From: Polytrichum commune
Taxonomy: Eukaryota > Streptophyta > Polytrichopsida > Polytrichales > Polytrichaceae
Length of the DNA stretch: 64,000 nt
Assembly (NCBI GenBank): GCA_950295325.1
Contig: OX485806.1
Location: 746,001 to 810,000 of the forward strand
Direction of reading: 5' to 3'
The position numbers and the translations under genes are program-made. The notes below the pieces were generated by a model. That model was not told the origin of the DNA. It was given only the letters and a program-made list of their open reading frames with translations, and searched no databases. This document shows, one piece after another, positions 11,393 to 23,000 of the stretch (the first letter of the stretch is position 1; the number at the start of each line of letters is the position of its first letter).

Positions 11393-11607
11393 AGGCAAAA
11401 CATGTTCGTGCCGCGGACGGAGTGTGGTAAGGTGGCTTTGTGCTACCAAGGCAAAACATGTTTGTTTTGCGGACAAATTATTAGAAATTTGTTTTATGGC
11501 ACCAAACCAATTTGTCTTGCGGACGAAATGTTTAAAGTTTGCTTTGCGGACCAAGCCAAGCCAAGTTGCCGAGCACCAAATGTTGGACGATGGCTTTGTG
11601 GCCAAGG
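11393..11607 (+). repeat. Degenerate tandem repeat of about 54 bp, four units
   Basis: Units begin near 11393, 11450, 11504 and 11553 and share GGCAAAACATGTT and TTGCGGAC cores. It sits just before the protease remnant of element A, where gag zinc knuckles would normally lie. It may be an expanded piece of gag, but no clear Cys/His pattern survives. Confidence 0.5.
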
Positions 11608-11627
11608 CTAGTAGCCTAAAGCCGAGG

Positions 11628-12030
11628 CCAAGTATTTTGTACCTTGAGGCTCAAATGAATGGGAGACTTGTCTCATGGGTTGACAAAGAGGCTACCACTT
11701 CTTCTTGAGCCCAAAGCTCACAAGGGAGTTGGGGTTTGCCGATTGGTAGAGTGGTGAAGCCCACCAAGGTGCGGTTTGGAAAGGGCAAACCGCATGAGAC
11801 AAAGGAGGCCGCGATGCATGTAACCTTTCAATGTGGGACATTGGAATTTTGTCACTATTTCACACCATGTGAAATAGATGAAATGCATGTCATTGTAAAG
11901 GCCGTCTTCTTTGAAACTCACATGATAGATGTGAGGTGCAAGCCGGTGTGCTTGCGGTGCATTATGATGTGTCATAATGGCAAAGAATTGAAGTTCAAAT
12001 TGACAAGGACTCCTATGGTAGGAGGACCTA
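11628..12030 (+). pseudogene. Aspartic protease remnant, element A
   Basis: The frame reads LEAQMNGRLVSWVDKEAT, in which the usual D-T/S-G-A catalytic motif has become D-K-E-A, then a stop, then GLPIGRVVKPTKVRFGKG in another frame and MHVTFQCGTLEFCHYF, typical of the chromovirus protease spacing. In Ty3/gypsy elements this enzyme cleaves the polyprotein. The damaged active site and frame breaks make it inactive. Confidence 0.6.
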
Positions 12031-12189
12031 AGTTGAATTTGGTCTTAATGGACCAAATGAAAAATAGAAAGCATAATGGTCGTGGTTCAATTGGAGCAAC
12101 TCCAAGGAACGTATGGGGAGGCTAGGAAAGATGGGCCTCCCCCAAACAACATTGGTGTGATGTTGGTGAGATACAAGGATGTATTCACC

Positions 12190-13190
12190 AATGTGTTGCC
12201 CAAAAAAATTGCCGCCAAAGAGTGAAAAATAACTTTGCTCAACGAGAGATTGAGTTCTTGAGGTATGTGGTGACAAAGGAAGTTGGTGGACGAACATGAA
12301 GAATGTCAAGGCAATCCAAAAGGAGAATTGGACCTTGATTCAAAAGGGCTTAGGTCATTTGTTGGCCTAGCCAATTAGTACCACAACTTCATTCGAGAGT
12401 TTTCTAAGGTTGCTAGGACCTTATTCAACTTATTGAGGAAAATGGCTATCCCAAGAGTGGGATGAGCCTTGTCACCAAGCCTTTGGGGGGCTCAAAAACA
12501 AAATTTCTTCGCCGCCCGTGCTTAAGTTCGCGGACTTTAACAAACCTTTTGAGGTGCATATGGGGGCGAGTAATTTTACCATTGGCAGATGTTGATCCGA
12601 GATGGATGCCCATTGCATATGGGAGCATTAAGCTTAATGGTTCTCGAACCTAGTGCGATTTGTGAAAGAAAGGGCTATCCCAAGAGTGGGATGAGCCTTG
12701 TCCCCAAGTCTTTGGGGAGCTTAATACAAAGTTGTCTTTGCCACCCGTGTTCAAGTTCGCGGAGCTTGACAAACCTTTTGAGGTGCATACGGGGGTGAGC
12801 GACTTTGCCAATGGTGGATTATGTGTAATTGGATGGCCATTGCATATGGGAGCATGAAGCTCAATGGTTGTCAAAGAAGACAACCAACTCATGACAAAGA
12901 ATTTCTTTGCCGTAGTGCATTGCTTGAAGATGTGGCGACACTATTTGGGGTTGCACAAAGCAAAGGTCTACATGGACAATGTGTCCTAAAAGAATTTTGA
13001 CATTCAAGCGCAAGTGAGCGCCAAGTCATTGCGGTGGCATGATAGTTTGGCGCTTATGAAGGTGGATTTGATCCACAAACCGGACCGTGGAAATGTGGTG
13101 CCGGATGCGCGAAGTAGACCGGAAGAGTTCCAAGCAATGAGAACCATCCAAACCTTGTGGCTAATGTGTGCCGGTGAAGGAAACTTGTGA
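12190..13190 (+). pseudogene. End of reverse transcriptase plus RNase H remnant, element A
   Basis: Readable pieces are FLRYVVTKEVGG and LRSFVGLANYHNFIREFSK-like sequence (the RT connection region), followed by RNase H: FEVH..., HDKEFFAVVHCLKMWRHYLG, then LRWHDSLALMKVDLIHKPD and DARSRPEEF. The palm and fingers of RT, including the YxDD motif, are absent. The N-terminal RNase H segment is present twice in tandem (near 12444 and 12673). Many stops and frameshifts are present. It would have degraded the RNA strand during replication; it is now inactive. Confidence 0.75.
12444..12895 (+). repeat. Tandem duplication inside RNase H of element A, period 229 bp
   Basis: The block starting GGCTATCCCAAGAGTGGG at 12444 recurs at 12673. 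Both units contain GACAAACC/AACAAACC-TTTTGAGGTGCAT and CCCATTGCATATGGGAGCAT-like blocks, with scattered substitutions and small gaps. The duplication is old relative to the rest of the decay, because the copies differ at many positions. Confidence 0.75.
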
Positions 13191-13229
13191 TGCAAGATAC
13201 GGGAGGGGTAAATTTACTACCCCAAAGCA

Positions 13230-14366
13230 CAAAAGCTTTTAGGTGAGCTTCGCAAGAGCAAGGTGCTTAAAGAGGTTAAGTTGGTGGACGGATTGTTCAA
13301 ATGCAAGCAAAGTCGGGTATATGTGTCACAAGGCAAGTTGAGGCTATCGGTTTTGAAGGAGGAATATGATAGTCTTATTGCCGGCCATAGAGGAGAAAGA
13401 AAAAAACCGCCGTAGAATGGTGTCAAGGAGGTACCATTGGCCGTGCATAAAAGAAGATATAACCCACTTTGTAAAGGCTTGGATGAAGTGCCAAGTGACC
13501 CGAGCCTCTTACCAAAAGCAAGGCGGTTTCTTGCAACCGTTGCCTATCCCGCCGGGATCATGACAGAGTATGTGCATGGATTGGATCACAAGTTTGCTGG
13601 AGTCACATGGGTATGATGCCATCTTGTTGATGGTAGAGCGGTTTGCCAAGTTGGCACACATGGTGCCGATTGTGGGAACCGCCACCGCGTTGGAGACCGC
13701 ATAGCCTTTTCTCAAAGGATGGTTGAGCACCACGGGTTGCCAAGAGTGATTGTGTGGGATCAAGATCCAAAGTTCACAAGTGCATTTTCAATGCATTTCT
13801 CTAAGGAGGTCGGAATCAAACTAAGGTTTAGCACGGCCTTGCATTCCCAAATGGATGGGAAAGAGGAGCGTGTGAATGGAGTCTTGAAGCAATACTTGAG
13901 GAACTTGGTGGGGGCGGACCAAGGAGATTGGGCGGACTATGTGGGCCGAGCGGAGTGTAATTGCAATGTAGCCACGCACTTGGCCACCAAGGGGTGGTCT
14001 TTCGTGGTGGCTTATGGAGTGGATGCGCTCCAACCTATTAACCTAGCTCTCGAGGGGGCACATTCAACACTAGAGTTCAACCAAGATGGTGAGGACTTGG
14101 CCAAGGATGGTAAACAAGTCTTGGAGATGACCAAGTTGTTGGTGGAGAAAGCCCCAAGGTGCTACGAGGTGCAAGTCAATGCCGGAAGACGCAAAGTGGA
14201 GAATGAGGTGGGCCAAAAGGTGTTGTTGAATGTGAACAACTTCACTTACCCAAAAGGCCTCATTCCAAAGTTCATGTCCAAAATTGGAGCTCCGTTTCGC
14301 ATTGTGGAACAAGTGTTCAAGGACATATATAAGTTGGAATTACCGCCGAGATCAAAGTGCATCTAA
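13230..14366 (+). pseudogene. Integrase remnant, element A
   Basis: Pieces in several frames read as chromovirus integrase. The HHCC region survives in part (RYHWPCIKEDITHFVKAWMK, with expected Cys). The catalytic core follows: CMDWI for the first Asp, VWDQDPKFTS for the second, and KEERVNG for the Glu. The last 215 codons (13719-14366) are open and run through QKVLLNVNNF and KFMSKIGAPFRIVEQVF, the C-terminal DNA-binding region. Integrase inserts element cDNA into chromosomes. Stops near 13560 and 13700 disrupt it. Confidence 0.8.
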
Positions 14367-14678
14367 CATTTCATGTCTCATTACTAAAGCCATTTAAGGA
14401 CGACACCTTGTGGCCCGATCACAAGCAAGTGATTAAGCCACCTCCCGACTATGTGGAGATCATTTGGAAAATGAGGTAGGAGGGCATCGTCAAGTGTAGG
14501 AAGCCCAAGTAAAGAGGAAAGAAAATGTACAAAGGAGTACTTGGTGAAATGGGGAGGATACCATGAGAAAGAAGCCGTTTGGGTAGTGACAAGAGACATG
14601 ATGAACGCCAAGGAATTGGTAAAGCACTTTGAAGAAACTAAGGCTAGACATTCCAATAAAATGAAGCGTAGGCATTGA
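14366..14678 (+). pseudogene. Chromodomain tail of integrase, element A
   Basis: After the frame break at 14366 the sequence reads HVSLLKPFKDDTLWPDHK and then EYLVKWGGYHEKEAVWV, the aromatic-cage core of a chromodomain, ending at a stop near 14678. Chromovirus integrases use this domain to target heterochromatin. The presence of the domain places element A in the chromovirus branch, consistent with its initiator-Met primer site. Confidence 0.8.
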
Positions 14679-15478
14679 TGAGGACATCAATCTCCTTTAG
14701 TGGGGGAGAGACGCTAGTAGCACACTTAGCTTCGAGGCTAATTTCTCCACAACATTAACTTGTTCTTTGGCTTGAGGGAATAAAGTCCAAACTTTAGTGG
14801 TGCAAAGAGAAAAGTATGAGATGAGGTCCTAGTCTTGTACTTGTGCTTGGTTAGTGGAAGAGGGGGAATAGATATGCCAAACTAGGTTGGGTAAGCCGAG
14901 TAATTGGGGGCCATGGCTTGGAGGGGCCTTGGATAAAACCAAGAAACTTCTTAGTTGTGGGCTTGTCCGGGCGGGGACAAGGTGATGGCGCGTGCTCATA
15001 AAAGTGCTACCCGCGAGCAAACGAAAGTTGGCGCATGGGAGTCATGAACCCATGTCTCGAAAGAGCAAAGTGGGAACCGAGTCGGGCGGGACTTGGCATC
15101 ACCCCCGTGCGATCGAGGCGTGGCTTAACAATGGAAAGCCATCTCGGAGTTGCAACCGAGACAACTTAGTGGAAGCGTTGAGGTCTCGCCTAGATGTGTC
15201 ATGTTAGGCTAGTGGAGCCTAACGGGGGAGGCCCCAAAGGAGGGGCAACCCAAGTGAGTCCCAAAGTAGGCGGGTCTAGTATAGGTTAGGTCCTTGGATG
15301 AGAGATCCAAGGTCGCTAACGGACCACCTAGGAACGACACCTTTGGGACCATGCCAAATTTGAAGATGCATTGTGGGGGTCGCGCCCTAAGGTAAACACA
15401 ATGCCGCACCATAGAGGATGGCAACTTGAGAATTGGTGTGCCGACTAAGAGTATAGTCGATGAGGGCATCGACTCCGT
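14679..15478 (+). other. 3' untranslated region of element A
   Basis: This 800-bp stretch between the chromodomain stop and the right LTR has no recognisable protein. A purine run, AGTGGGGGAGAGAC, at 14700 may be an internal polypurine tract. The rest shows nothing I can name. Confidence 0.5.
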
Positions 15479-15492
15479 TTGGTGGGGGTGAG
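15479..15492 (+). promoter_or_regulatory. Polypurine tract of element A
   Basis: TTGGTGGGGGTGAG abuts the TGTCGC start of the right LTR. A purine-rich run at this place primes plus-strand DNA synthesis in LTR retroelements. Confidence 0.75.
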
Positions 15493-16466
15493 TGTCGCGC
15501 ACCTCTCCATGAGGAGTGCCCGAAACACCATGGGCACAAGGGGGACCCCGGAGTGACACCCGGGACTTGTGGCGCCGTTGGTGAGAGGGCCCAAGTGATC
15601 CTAGTGTGGGTGAGGGCCCCGGGCTTGGGAACGCCTCCCACCCACGAAGATTAGGAGGCACAAGGGAAAGGCCATGAGTTATGCGTAGCTCATGGCGTGG
15701 TGATTCTAGAAAGCTCAAGAACACCTCAATCGGAGGTGTGAGCTAGGAGTTATGGCCATTTGAGTGGGGCGCTGTCCCGGGACAGCGCCCTGGTGCAGCA
15801 GTGCCTGGGAGTGATTCCCGGGACAGCCAAGGTTCAAACAGGCATAACTTCCTCAAGACTTGCTCAAATGGGGCAAGTGAGGAGTCCATCGGCATCTACG
15901 TGAAGCGTAGATGAGGATGGAGTGGTTGGTTGTTATGATCAGATATCATACAAGGAAGTTATGATGGTCTGAAGCTGCTGGGGGGTTCTAGGCCCACCAG
16001 CTAAAGGAAAATGTCCACTTGGCCCCAACTCTTGGTAGAGAGACAAGAGGTCGGTTGATGGTGAGGTAGGGGCCCCGCGTGAAGTCCTAGAGGCTTTTAT
16101 GGGTGAGGTGGTGTGGCCTCACCCACCCGAGGCCGAACGGCAAGGCCTCCATGGGCTTTGGCCTATTGTGAGGCCATAGTTGCCTAGTATGGTTCGGGTT
16201 GTTGTAGTGTTGCTCCGGCAACGCGATGATCAACATAGGATTGGACTTCCATGGATGGAAGTCCACATTGGGGAAATGGGTTACCGATTAAGGGGTGAGT
16301 CCCGAAAGCAAAGTAGGAGGGTTGGTTCCCTCCTATGAACTATTGGTCCGGGGTTAGAGGAGCTAACCATTAGCATGGCGGTATGCGAAGGGTTAGCCAC
16401 TCGTAACCTTTGCTAGAATTGAAAATTGGCAAAATGGTCAAGGGGGGGCTAGCAAGGGTTGCGACA
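15493..16466 (+). repeat. Right LTR of element A
   Basis: A 974-bp direct copy of 4078-5048 with the same ends and hairpins, including the 22-bp palindrome at 15768-15789. It differs from the left LTR by only a few substitutions, although the internal region is heavily decayed. It is followed by a primer site and internal sequence rather than by flanking DNA. Confidence 0.92.
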
Positions 16467-16762
16467 CTTGGTATCAGAGTAGGGTTCCAAGTTTTGAGCT
16501 CGCACTTTGAGGGAAACATGGCTATCAAAAATGCGGGTTATCATGGTGAGCCCGGGGTTTCCAAAAGGTTGTGAGGCTCAAATTGGAACAAAGATCATGT
16601 GTAAATGGAATTTGACCATACCATTAGTTCTAATGACAATGGTGGGCATGATGGTGGATTCAGTAAGGAAAATGGTGGAGTCCTTTGAAAGGGCTCCCGC
16701 ACACCTCAAAAAAAAAAACATTTGGGGCCTAGAATACCGAATGCACCCAAAACCTTGGAGGG
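16467..16762 (+). other. Second, truncated copy of the element A internal start
   Basis: TGGTATCAGAG at 16469 and the following 290 bp repeat 5049-5337 closely, including the MAIKNAGY frame and its TGA. The copy ends at ACCTTGGAGGG where the LTR of element B begins. Together with the two LTRs this gives LTR-internal-LTR-internal, as expected from unequal recombination or tandem integration. Confidence 0.85.
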
Positions 16763-17463
16763 TGTGAGCCCAAAAGGGTGCCCACATTTAGTCTTAGACC
16801 CTTGAAACGTTAGTTGATGCACTTTGAAGTAGCATGTTACTTCACAAAAATATAAAAAGAGTGAAATGTTAGTCTTAGAAGTACCATGTTGTAAGAGGCT
16901 AGGATGTGAGTTGTTATTGTGTTTTTACCTTCGGAAGGATTTGAGTGAATGAGGATAGGTAAGGAGAACTTGGATTGAGTAGTTAGTGAGTAGGCTAGTA
17001 CAAATGGATGGAGACAACCAAAGTGACTCAAGAGGCAAGTGCATTCGAATTGGGATGAATGGAGGATCACATGGAGCGCACAAGTGGACCACCTCATCAT
17101 GGCCACTTAATGGGGAAGGCCCAAGGAAGAATGCAAGGTGGAGGATAAGCAAATTCTCAAAGCACCAATCAAATCACGAGTTAAGCATCGTGGTTTGAAT
17201 TAAGTGGTGAGCGACGATTTGGGAAAGTAAGGGGAGAAAGTTATGGCGGCGGAAAGCGAAGGAGGCTAAGTTTGGGTTGAAGCATCCCAAGTTTGGTAAA
17301 GTGTGGTAGGTAGAAAGCCAAGGCTAGTTAAATGTTCGAATTAGGATCCTTGTTGATCATTTGAGGGAGGAAGGCTTAGAAGATAGGATTGGCGCCTACT
17401 AAGTAGGAGGAAATCTCAAGGGCTTATCGTGAGCCTTGAAGGTGCTCACCCCCTCAAGCTTAC

Positions 17464-17470
17464 TATATAA
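17464..17470 (+). promoter_or_regulatory. TATA box in the LTR of element B
   Basis: TATATAA within CTTACTATATAATCCCTC is conserved in the 3' LTR (27025-27031) and in the related solo LTR (34145-34151). Transcription would start about 30 bp downstream, which would place the U3/R border near 17495, close to the point where the two LTRs stop matching. Confidence 0.6.
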
Positions 17471-17959
17471 TCCCTCATTCTTCCCTCACTCATCCTCTCT
17501 TTCCTTTGTGCTCCAAGGCACCCCACGGGTTATAAGTGTGGTTGTTGGAAGCAAGATTGGAGCACATGTGTGTGCTTAGTTTGTAGTTGGAGAGCCAAGG
17601 CTATTTGGCCTTGAAGAGGGCTTGACCTCTTGACTAGAAGTAGCTTGAGTTTGAAGAATTTAGAATTTATCTTATAGCTTTCAATTTTAGTTCTTGGATT
17701 TACATAATGGTTTGGACTTATAAGTGTTATGTATGAAGGATTGAGCATCTAGTTTTGTCGGAAAGTTTATATTGAGAGGAGCATTTAGTTTTGTTAAGTA
17801 ATCCTTCAGTTGAGGGCCGGATACATTTTTGGGTATAACCTGTTGAGATCCTAGAGTTTACAATCCCAACCGGTTACATGTCCACATCCTCCTGTTTTCC
17901 TTTATTAGATCGGGTTATATTCTATAGTCCCCTCTAAGCTGGTCAGACAAATTTCTGGG

Positions 17960-18230
17960 CATAACCTGTGGAGATCCTTCTGTCTGCAAGTCCAACCGGT
18001 TACAGGTTGAAATCCTACTGTCTGCAAGTCCAACCGGTAACCTGTTGAGATCCTCCTGTCTGCAAGTCCAACCGGCTACAGGTTGAGAGCCTACTGTCTG
18101 CAAGTCCAACCGGTTACAGGTTGAAATCCTACTGTCTGCAAGTCCAACCGGTTACAAGTTGAGAGCCTACTTTCTGCAAGTCCAACCGGTTACAATTGAG
18201 ATCCTACTGTTTGCAAGTCTAACTGGTAAT
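17960..18230 (+). repeat. 38-bp minisatellite in the 5' LTR of element B
   Basis: About seven head-to-tail units of TCCAACCGGTTACAGGTTG plus GAGATCCTACTGTCTGCAAG-like sequence. Each unit contains the palindrome AACCGGTT. Diverged half-units extend to about 17830 and 18340. The 3' LTR has a different minisatellite at the corresponding place. It is not a CRISPR: units are contiguous with no unique spacers, and the genome is eukaryotic. Confidence 0.88.
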
Positions 18231-19113
18231 ATTATTAGCTTGGGGTATATTCTGTAGCTTTCTCTAACTGGTTGGATGGGTTTTAGGCATAACCAGTTGA
18301 GATCCTACTGTTTGCAAGTCCAAATGGTTACAGGTTGCCATCCTCCTGTTTTTATTTATTAGCTTGGGGTATATTATATAGAGTCCTCTGAAATGATCGG
18401 GTATTTCCAGCAGTCTTCAACTTCAACCGGTTATCTCTCAAGCTCAACCTGTTCATTCGTAACTAACTGCCGGTTCTCCCCGATCATTGATTGAGCTGGT
18501 CTAAACCTTAGGCATAGTTAGTTGAAAGCTAACTTAAGTATTAACATTAGGATAAGATTAGTTGAAAGGGGAAGGACTTATGCTTAATGATATTAGAAGC
18601 GAGCTTAGGCTAAATCACGTACGGGGCTCATACAACACTAGGAGAACAAGAGCCATTACTTGTGATCACAAGTAGGGAGGAATTATTAAAGCTTGTGAAA
18701 CTACCATAAGGCTTACAAGTATTTTTTAATACTTAAGCTTACATGGAATCTACAAGGGAGAGCTCATGTAATAGTGTAGAGTCAACGGCACGGACTCCAT
18801 TTAGGAGAGGGATATCCTTGAGGGCTTGTGTAGCTAAAGCGGCCGGATGGACGTTAGAAGCAAACAAAGACAAAATAGCACCCGAGCATAAGGAGGTTAA
18901 AATAACATAGTTAACTTGTGCATTCTCCACATACGTATTGAAATTGTACATTGAGTTGTTAAAAGTGAAATTCCAGTTAAATCCAAGACCACTTGAAGGG
19001 TGAACCTTGCACTGTGGACTCATCCAAGTCCAAATCCAATACCGCGGAGGAATGTGAGCCCAAACCCACTACTCGGACTACGGACGCTTAAGGGTGGGGG
19101 GTTTGGCCTCACA

Positions 19114-20022
19114 TAATTGGTGCGTCCGCCGGGAGCGAAGCGGAAGGTAGTTACAAGACTTGGAGGCGATTAGGAGACTTGGAGGCAACTAGGAAAAATT
19201 GGAGACACAAACTTGAGAGAAGGGAAGGAGCACCCGAAACTCGGTAAGTATTCTCTCTTTGGGTTACATTTGAATTCATTGTATTTCAACTATTCCTTGG
19301 AATGAATTGCATTGTCAATTACGCAAATTCATTTTTGAAGAAGGAGCGCGGCGAAGGTACGTCCTCAACCTTTTTGGGGATTTGCTAAGAACTTAAAAGG
19401 AACCTATAACCGAGTAGCTCATTAAAACATTAGAGGGTAAATTCACCTTAGGACATTGAACTTTGACACTCACCTCGGGGCGAGTCTCAAAGTTTTGGGA
19501 GTTGTCATTTCATGCTCTAGATTAAATTAATATTTCACAAAGTTTATGGTGTTGTTACATTGAGTCACGATTGAGGGGAGTGCTAACTCACAGGGGGATG
19601 CGATTGCTCAAGGTATGTTTATTTCTTCAAAGTGAACTCATTAACTAATTAAGGAATGCCTTTTGTACTCGTGATTGTTGTTATCCGTTGTAGAGGGTAA
19701 TTCCCGAATTGTGGATGGTGTGAGAAGTTGAAGGGTGAAGCCTCGACTTTTAACATAATCTACTCGGAAGGTCACCCCCTCACAATCGGTATTATGGTGA
19801 GTGTTAATTTGCGGGAAGGTGCGGAGGTGATGCTCCGACTTAACCAAAAAATTAACATGAACATGCCTATCCCCTATTGGGATTCTTTCACCTAAGTGGG
19901 CTTGCAGGTTCTTTTCCTCACCTCCTAAAAAAATTATAACCACACCAAGACAAGTGAAAATATTAAGAGGGGAATTGCTAGGATTATGTGTGGTCAAGTG
20001 AGGGTCGATCGATTCTTATGGA
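19114..20022 (+). other. Leader of element B with possible intron 19357-19907
   Basis: The 0.9-kb leader has no long frame. GGCGAAGGTACGTCC supplies a donor-like GT at 19357 and GGGCTTGCAGGTTC an acceptor-like AG ending at 19907. Both blocks are conserved in element C. A second donor-like CGGTAAGTAT occurs at about 19241. Splicing is inferred, not shown. Confidence 0.5.
19118..19135 (+). promoter_or_regulatory. Primer-binding site of element B
   Basis: TGGTGCGTCCGCCGGGAG lies four bases after the LTR end and is identical to the site of element C. It should match the 3' end of a tRNA ending ...CGCACCA; the tRNA is not assigned. Confidence 0.78.
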
Positions 20023-23000
20023 ATGCAAGGTAGGACTCGCTCACAAAAACCAAGTTTGATAATAGGACTAGAGAAATCTACTCGAAAGAGGCGGTCCTCT
20101 AAAATCAGTGATAGATTAGAACAAGATAATGTTAGAATAGAGAGTTGTTTGAACGTCGAACCTAGGACTAGGTCAATTCTAGACACCTTAGAACTTGGAG
20201 CTCAACTTGAAGAGGAGATCACTCCCTCCAAATTGAGTGGTGAAACTTCTTCGGAAAATTACACACTTAGAGAAGAATTCCCGGTAGAAGTTGATAGGGG
20301 ATTGTTGAATAGTTCACCGGTCACCATGGCCGAGGAACGGGGGATGGATCCACCACCCATACCCCCAATTCCGCCCATACCTCCTATACCTCCAATAGAC
20401 CCATTGGTTAGGCCAAGAGGCCTACCAATTGTGGTTCCACAAAATTTAGCGGCGATGGATATGCCATCTCATCTCCCTAAATTTTATGGGACCAAGGATG
20501 AGGACCCCTCTCGGCACATGGAACGGTATATCGAACGGTTGGCTAGCTTCCTCATAACCGACCCGGGTTATTGGTTAGTGTGGTTTCCTACCACTCTAGA
20601 GGGGGAAGCCTATGAATGGTATCGGGATCATGCCGAGGGACATTTTAGGGGATGGGAACAATTACAAAGGGAGTTTCTTAACGAATTTAGGCCGGAAGTG
20701 GGTCAAAGTACCGCATTAAGGGCATTGTCGTCATTGAAGCAAGGAAGGGAGGAAGAAATTTCGGCTTACATTAGGAGGTTTGATTTAGTGTGCACTAGAT
20801 TTGTGGGTACCATGCTCAACGACGACACGCTAAAGCAATTTTTCATTCAAGGGTTTTTTAAGTCCGGAACTATTAGGGGTGTTCTAGAAAGGAATCCCTT
20901 GACCTTGGCGGATGCCAAGCGTGCGGCTAGAGATATTGAAAACTTGGATAAAGATCACGAAAGGCTATGGAGAAGGGAGGATGAATTGATCCCACAATTC
21001 ATCCCCATGCGCCCTAGGGTGGTAGCGGTAGAACCCGCTAAGTATGAGAACCAAATTCCATATGCCATTGTGGACACCGGTCCCCGACCTTTAGCGGTTA
21101 GGGAACCGGCACCTCTTTTGGCACTACCGGCCCCTAGAACGGATCCACACTTGGAGGAGGTTGAGAGAAGACTAGGTGCTAGCCAACTAGGATTCCAAGA
21201 GGCTATGATAAAACAAATGCAAAGCCTCACGGATCAAATGTCATTAATGATCCGGAGTCAACAACCGGGGCCTCCACCCCCGGTTGAGTCGGGTAGGCAT
21301 TCTTCCGGATTATGGTGTGTCCAATGTGGCCAACCGGGCCACACGCGTCAATTTTGTAGAAGTGGACAAAACCGTGACCAAAGAGGAAACGGTAACCCAC
21401 CTCAACAAAATCAACGAGGTCAAGCGCCACCTCACTATGGAAATGGAAGCAATAGAGGACCACAACCTAGAGGGCAAGGTGGCCAAAATTTAGAGAAGAA
21501 GGAATTTCATCCCTTTTGTGGAAGGTGGCACGCTCAAGGACAATGTTGGTCCGAAGGTGAAGAGTTTAATTGTAGCAATTGTGGAGGAAGTCATCCCTCG
21601 GATACGTGTCGCCAACCGGACAAAATAATTAATGTCCCTTACCCGGTGGCTAATCCACAACAACAAGCAAGGGATAATATGCGAGGTGCTAGGCCACAAG
21701 GAGTACCGGCCAATGAACTTAGGCCACCTAACTTATACTATGACCATAGTAATGCTAGGCAAACTTTTCATCCACCGGCGGGCTTGCAAACTACAACCGG
21801 TTACATTCCAATACAAAATAGACAAAGAGTTCCACCTAATGGTAGTAACGGGAGACAAGCGCCTCCAACGGATCCGGGACCATCTAACTCCCAAGATGTT
21901 AGGTTCATGGATGGAGTGTTGGAGGCCACATGTGATGACATGCTTCCTCTTCCAACGAGAATTGGAGAGGAGCAAAGTCAATGGCCTCCTCACACCAATG
22001 CTATTACATATGAGTTAGTGAAGGGTAAGGGTGTGGTTGAAGAAGCACCTGCACTAGCGGTAACTACTAGGGCTAGGAGAGGGGATGCCCCGTTGGAGGT
22101 AGGAATAGGAGAGCAAGGAAATTACTCTTCGGATGAAGAGATTAATCTCTCCGAGTTGGATAGGGTAGCTAGAAGAGCTACTAAGGATGTGGAGAGGGAA
22201 AATATAATTTTACAAGATAGGGAGAGGACTAATGCGGTACATGACTTGGATAATAGCGATGTGGGTGAATGGGAAGGACCGGGGGTTCCCGTAGACGAAT
22301 TCGACGTAGTGGGTAATTCTAAGGTGGAAAGATCTACCGGGTACGACTTGTGGGCGGACCTTAGTACACTCAAGGCGGATATTACTTTCGGCCAACTATT
22401 GGAAATTTCACCCACGGCAAGGAAAACATTAAAGGAGGGAATGCCGGTACACAAGAGGATGAGGAAGGTGAAAGCTAAAATAGCCGCTAGGATCCAATCA
22501 CAAGGTGGAAGAGACGTGAAAGCTATAGAAATAGAAGTTGTTATAGTAGATAAGGTGGTTCCTAATGTGCTAGTCGACGGAGGGAGTAGTCTAAATATAC
22601 TACCGGAGGATACTATGAAAAAATTGGGACTTGGACTCACGGGGCCTTCACCTTTGGTCATAAATATGGCAAATCAAAGTTCGACTACGCCTTTGGGGAT
22701 GATCAAGGATTGTAGAATGACTACGGGAGGTGAGGAGTACTTGGTCACCTTCCATGTCATTAAAATGCACTCCAACAAGGACACCTTCCCCATTTTGCTA
22801 GGTAGGCCTTGGTTGCGGATGGCGAATGCTATGGTCAATTGGGGTGGACCTAAACCATCCATCACTTATGGTCCGGAGGGTAATAGGGTCATAGTGTCCA
22901 TTGGTTCATTAGAAGGATGGATGAAGAAGGAGATGTATTTGCCATTGGAGAAGGAAATTGATGACTTAAACGAGAATGAGATTGGCAAGGCATTGGTGGG

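Larger units (their letters stand above)
4078..16466 (+). mobile_element. Element A: degenerate chromovirus (Ty3/gypsy with chromodomain)
   Basis: Two direct LTRs of 971 and 974 bp flank an 10.4-kb internal region. The order is initiator-Met type primer site, gag-leader remnant, protease, end of reverse transcriptase, RNase H, integrase, chromodomain, polypurine tract. All coding parts carry stops and frameshifts, and most of the reverse transcriptase is missing. About 5.9 kb between the gag remnant and the protease remnant has no recognisable chromovirus sequence, so other repeats have probably inserted there. The bases left of the first LTR are TTTAC. No matching duplication can be read on the right because a second internal region follows the right LTR. 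Confidence 0.85.
16763..19113 (+). repeat. 5' LTR of element B, 2351 bp
   Basis: Ends are TGTGAG and CTCACA. The first roughly 760 bp match the 3' LTR with only about four differences. From about 17525 identity falls sharply and soon becomes unalignable, until the last 130 bp match again. The middle carries a 38-bp minisatellite. Confidence 0.88.

Noticed and set aside
16837-17198. Repeated 70-90 codon frames, identical at 26398-26759
   Set aside because: Their duplication is simply the two LTRs of element B; no domain.
17960-18230. CRISPR-like array of regularly spaced repeats
   Set aside because: Units of 38 bp are contiguous with no unique spacers, and they lie in the LTR of a plant retrotransposon. 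It is a minisatellite.
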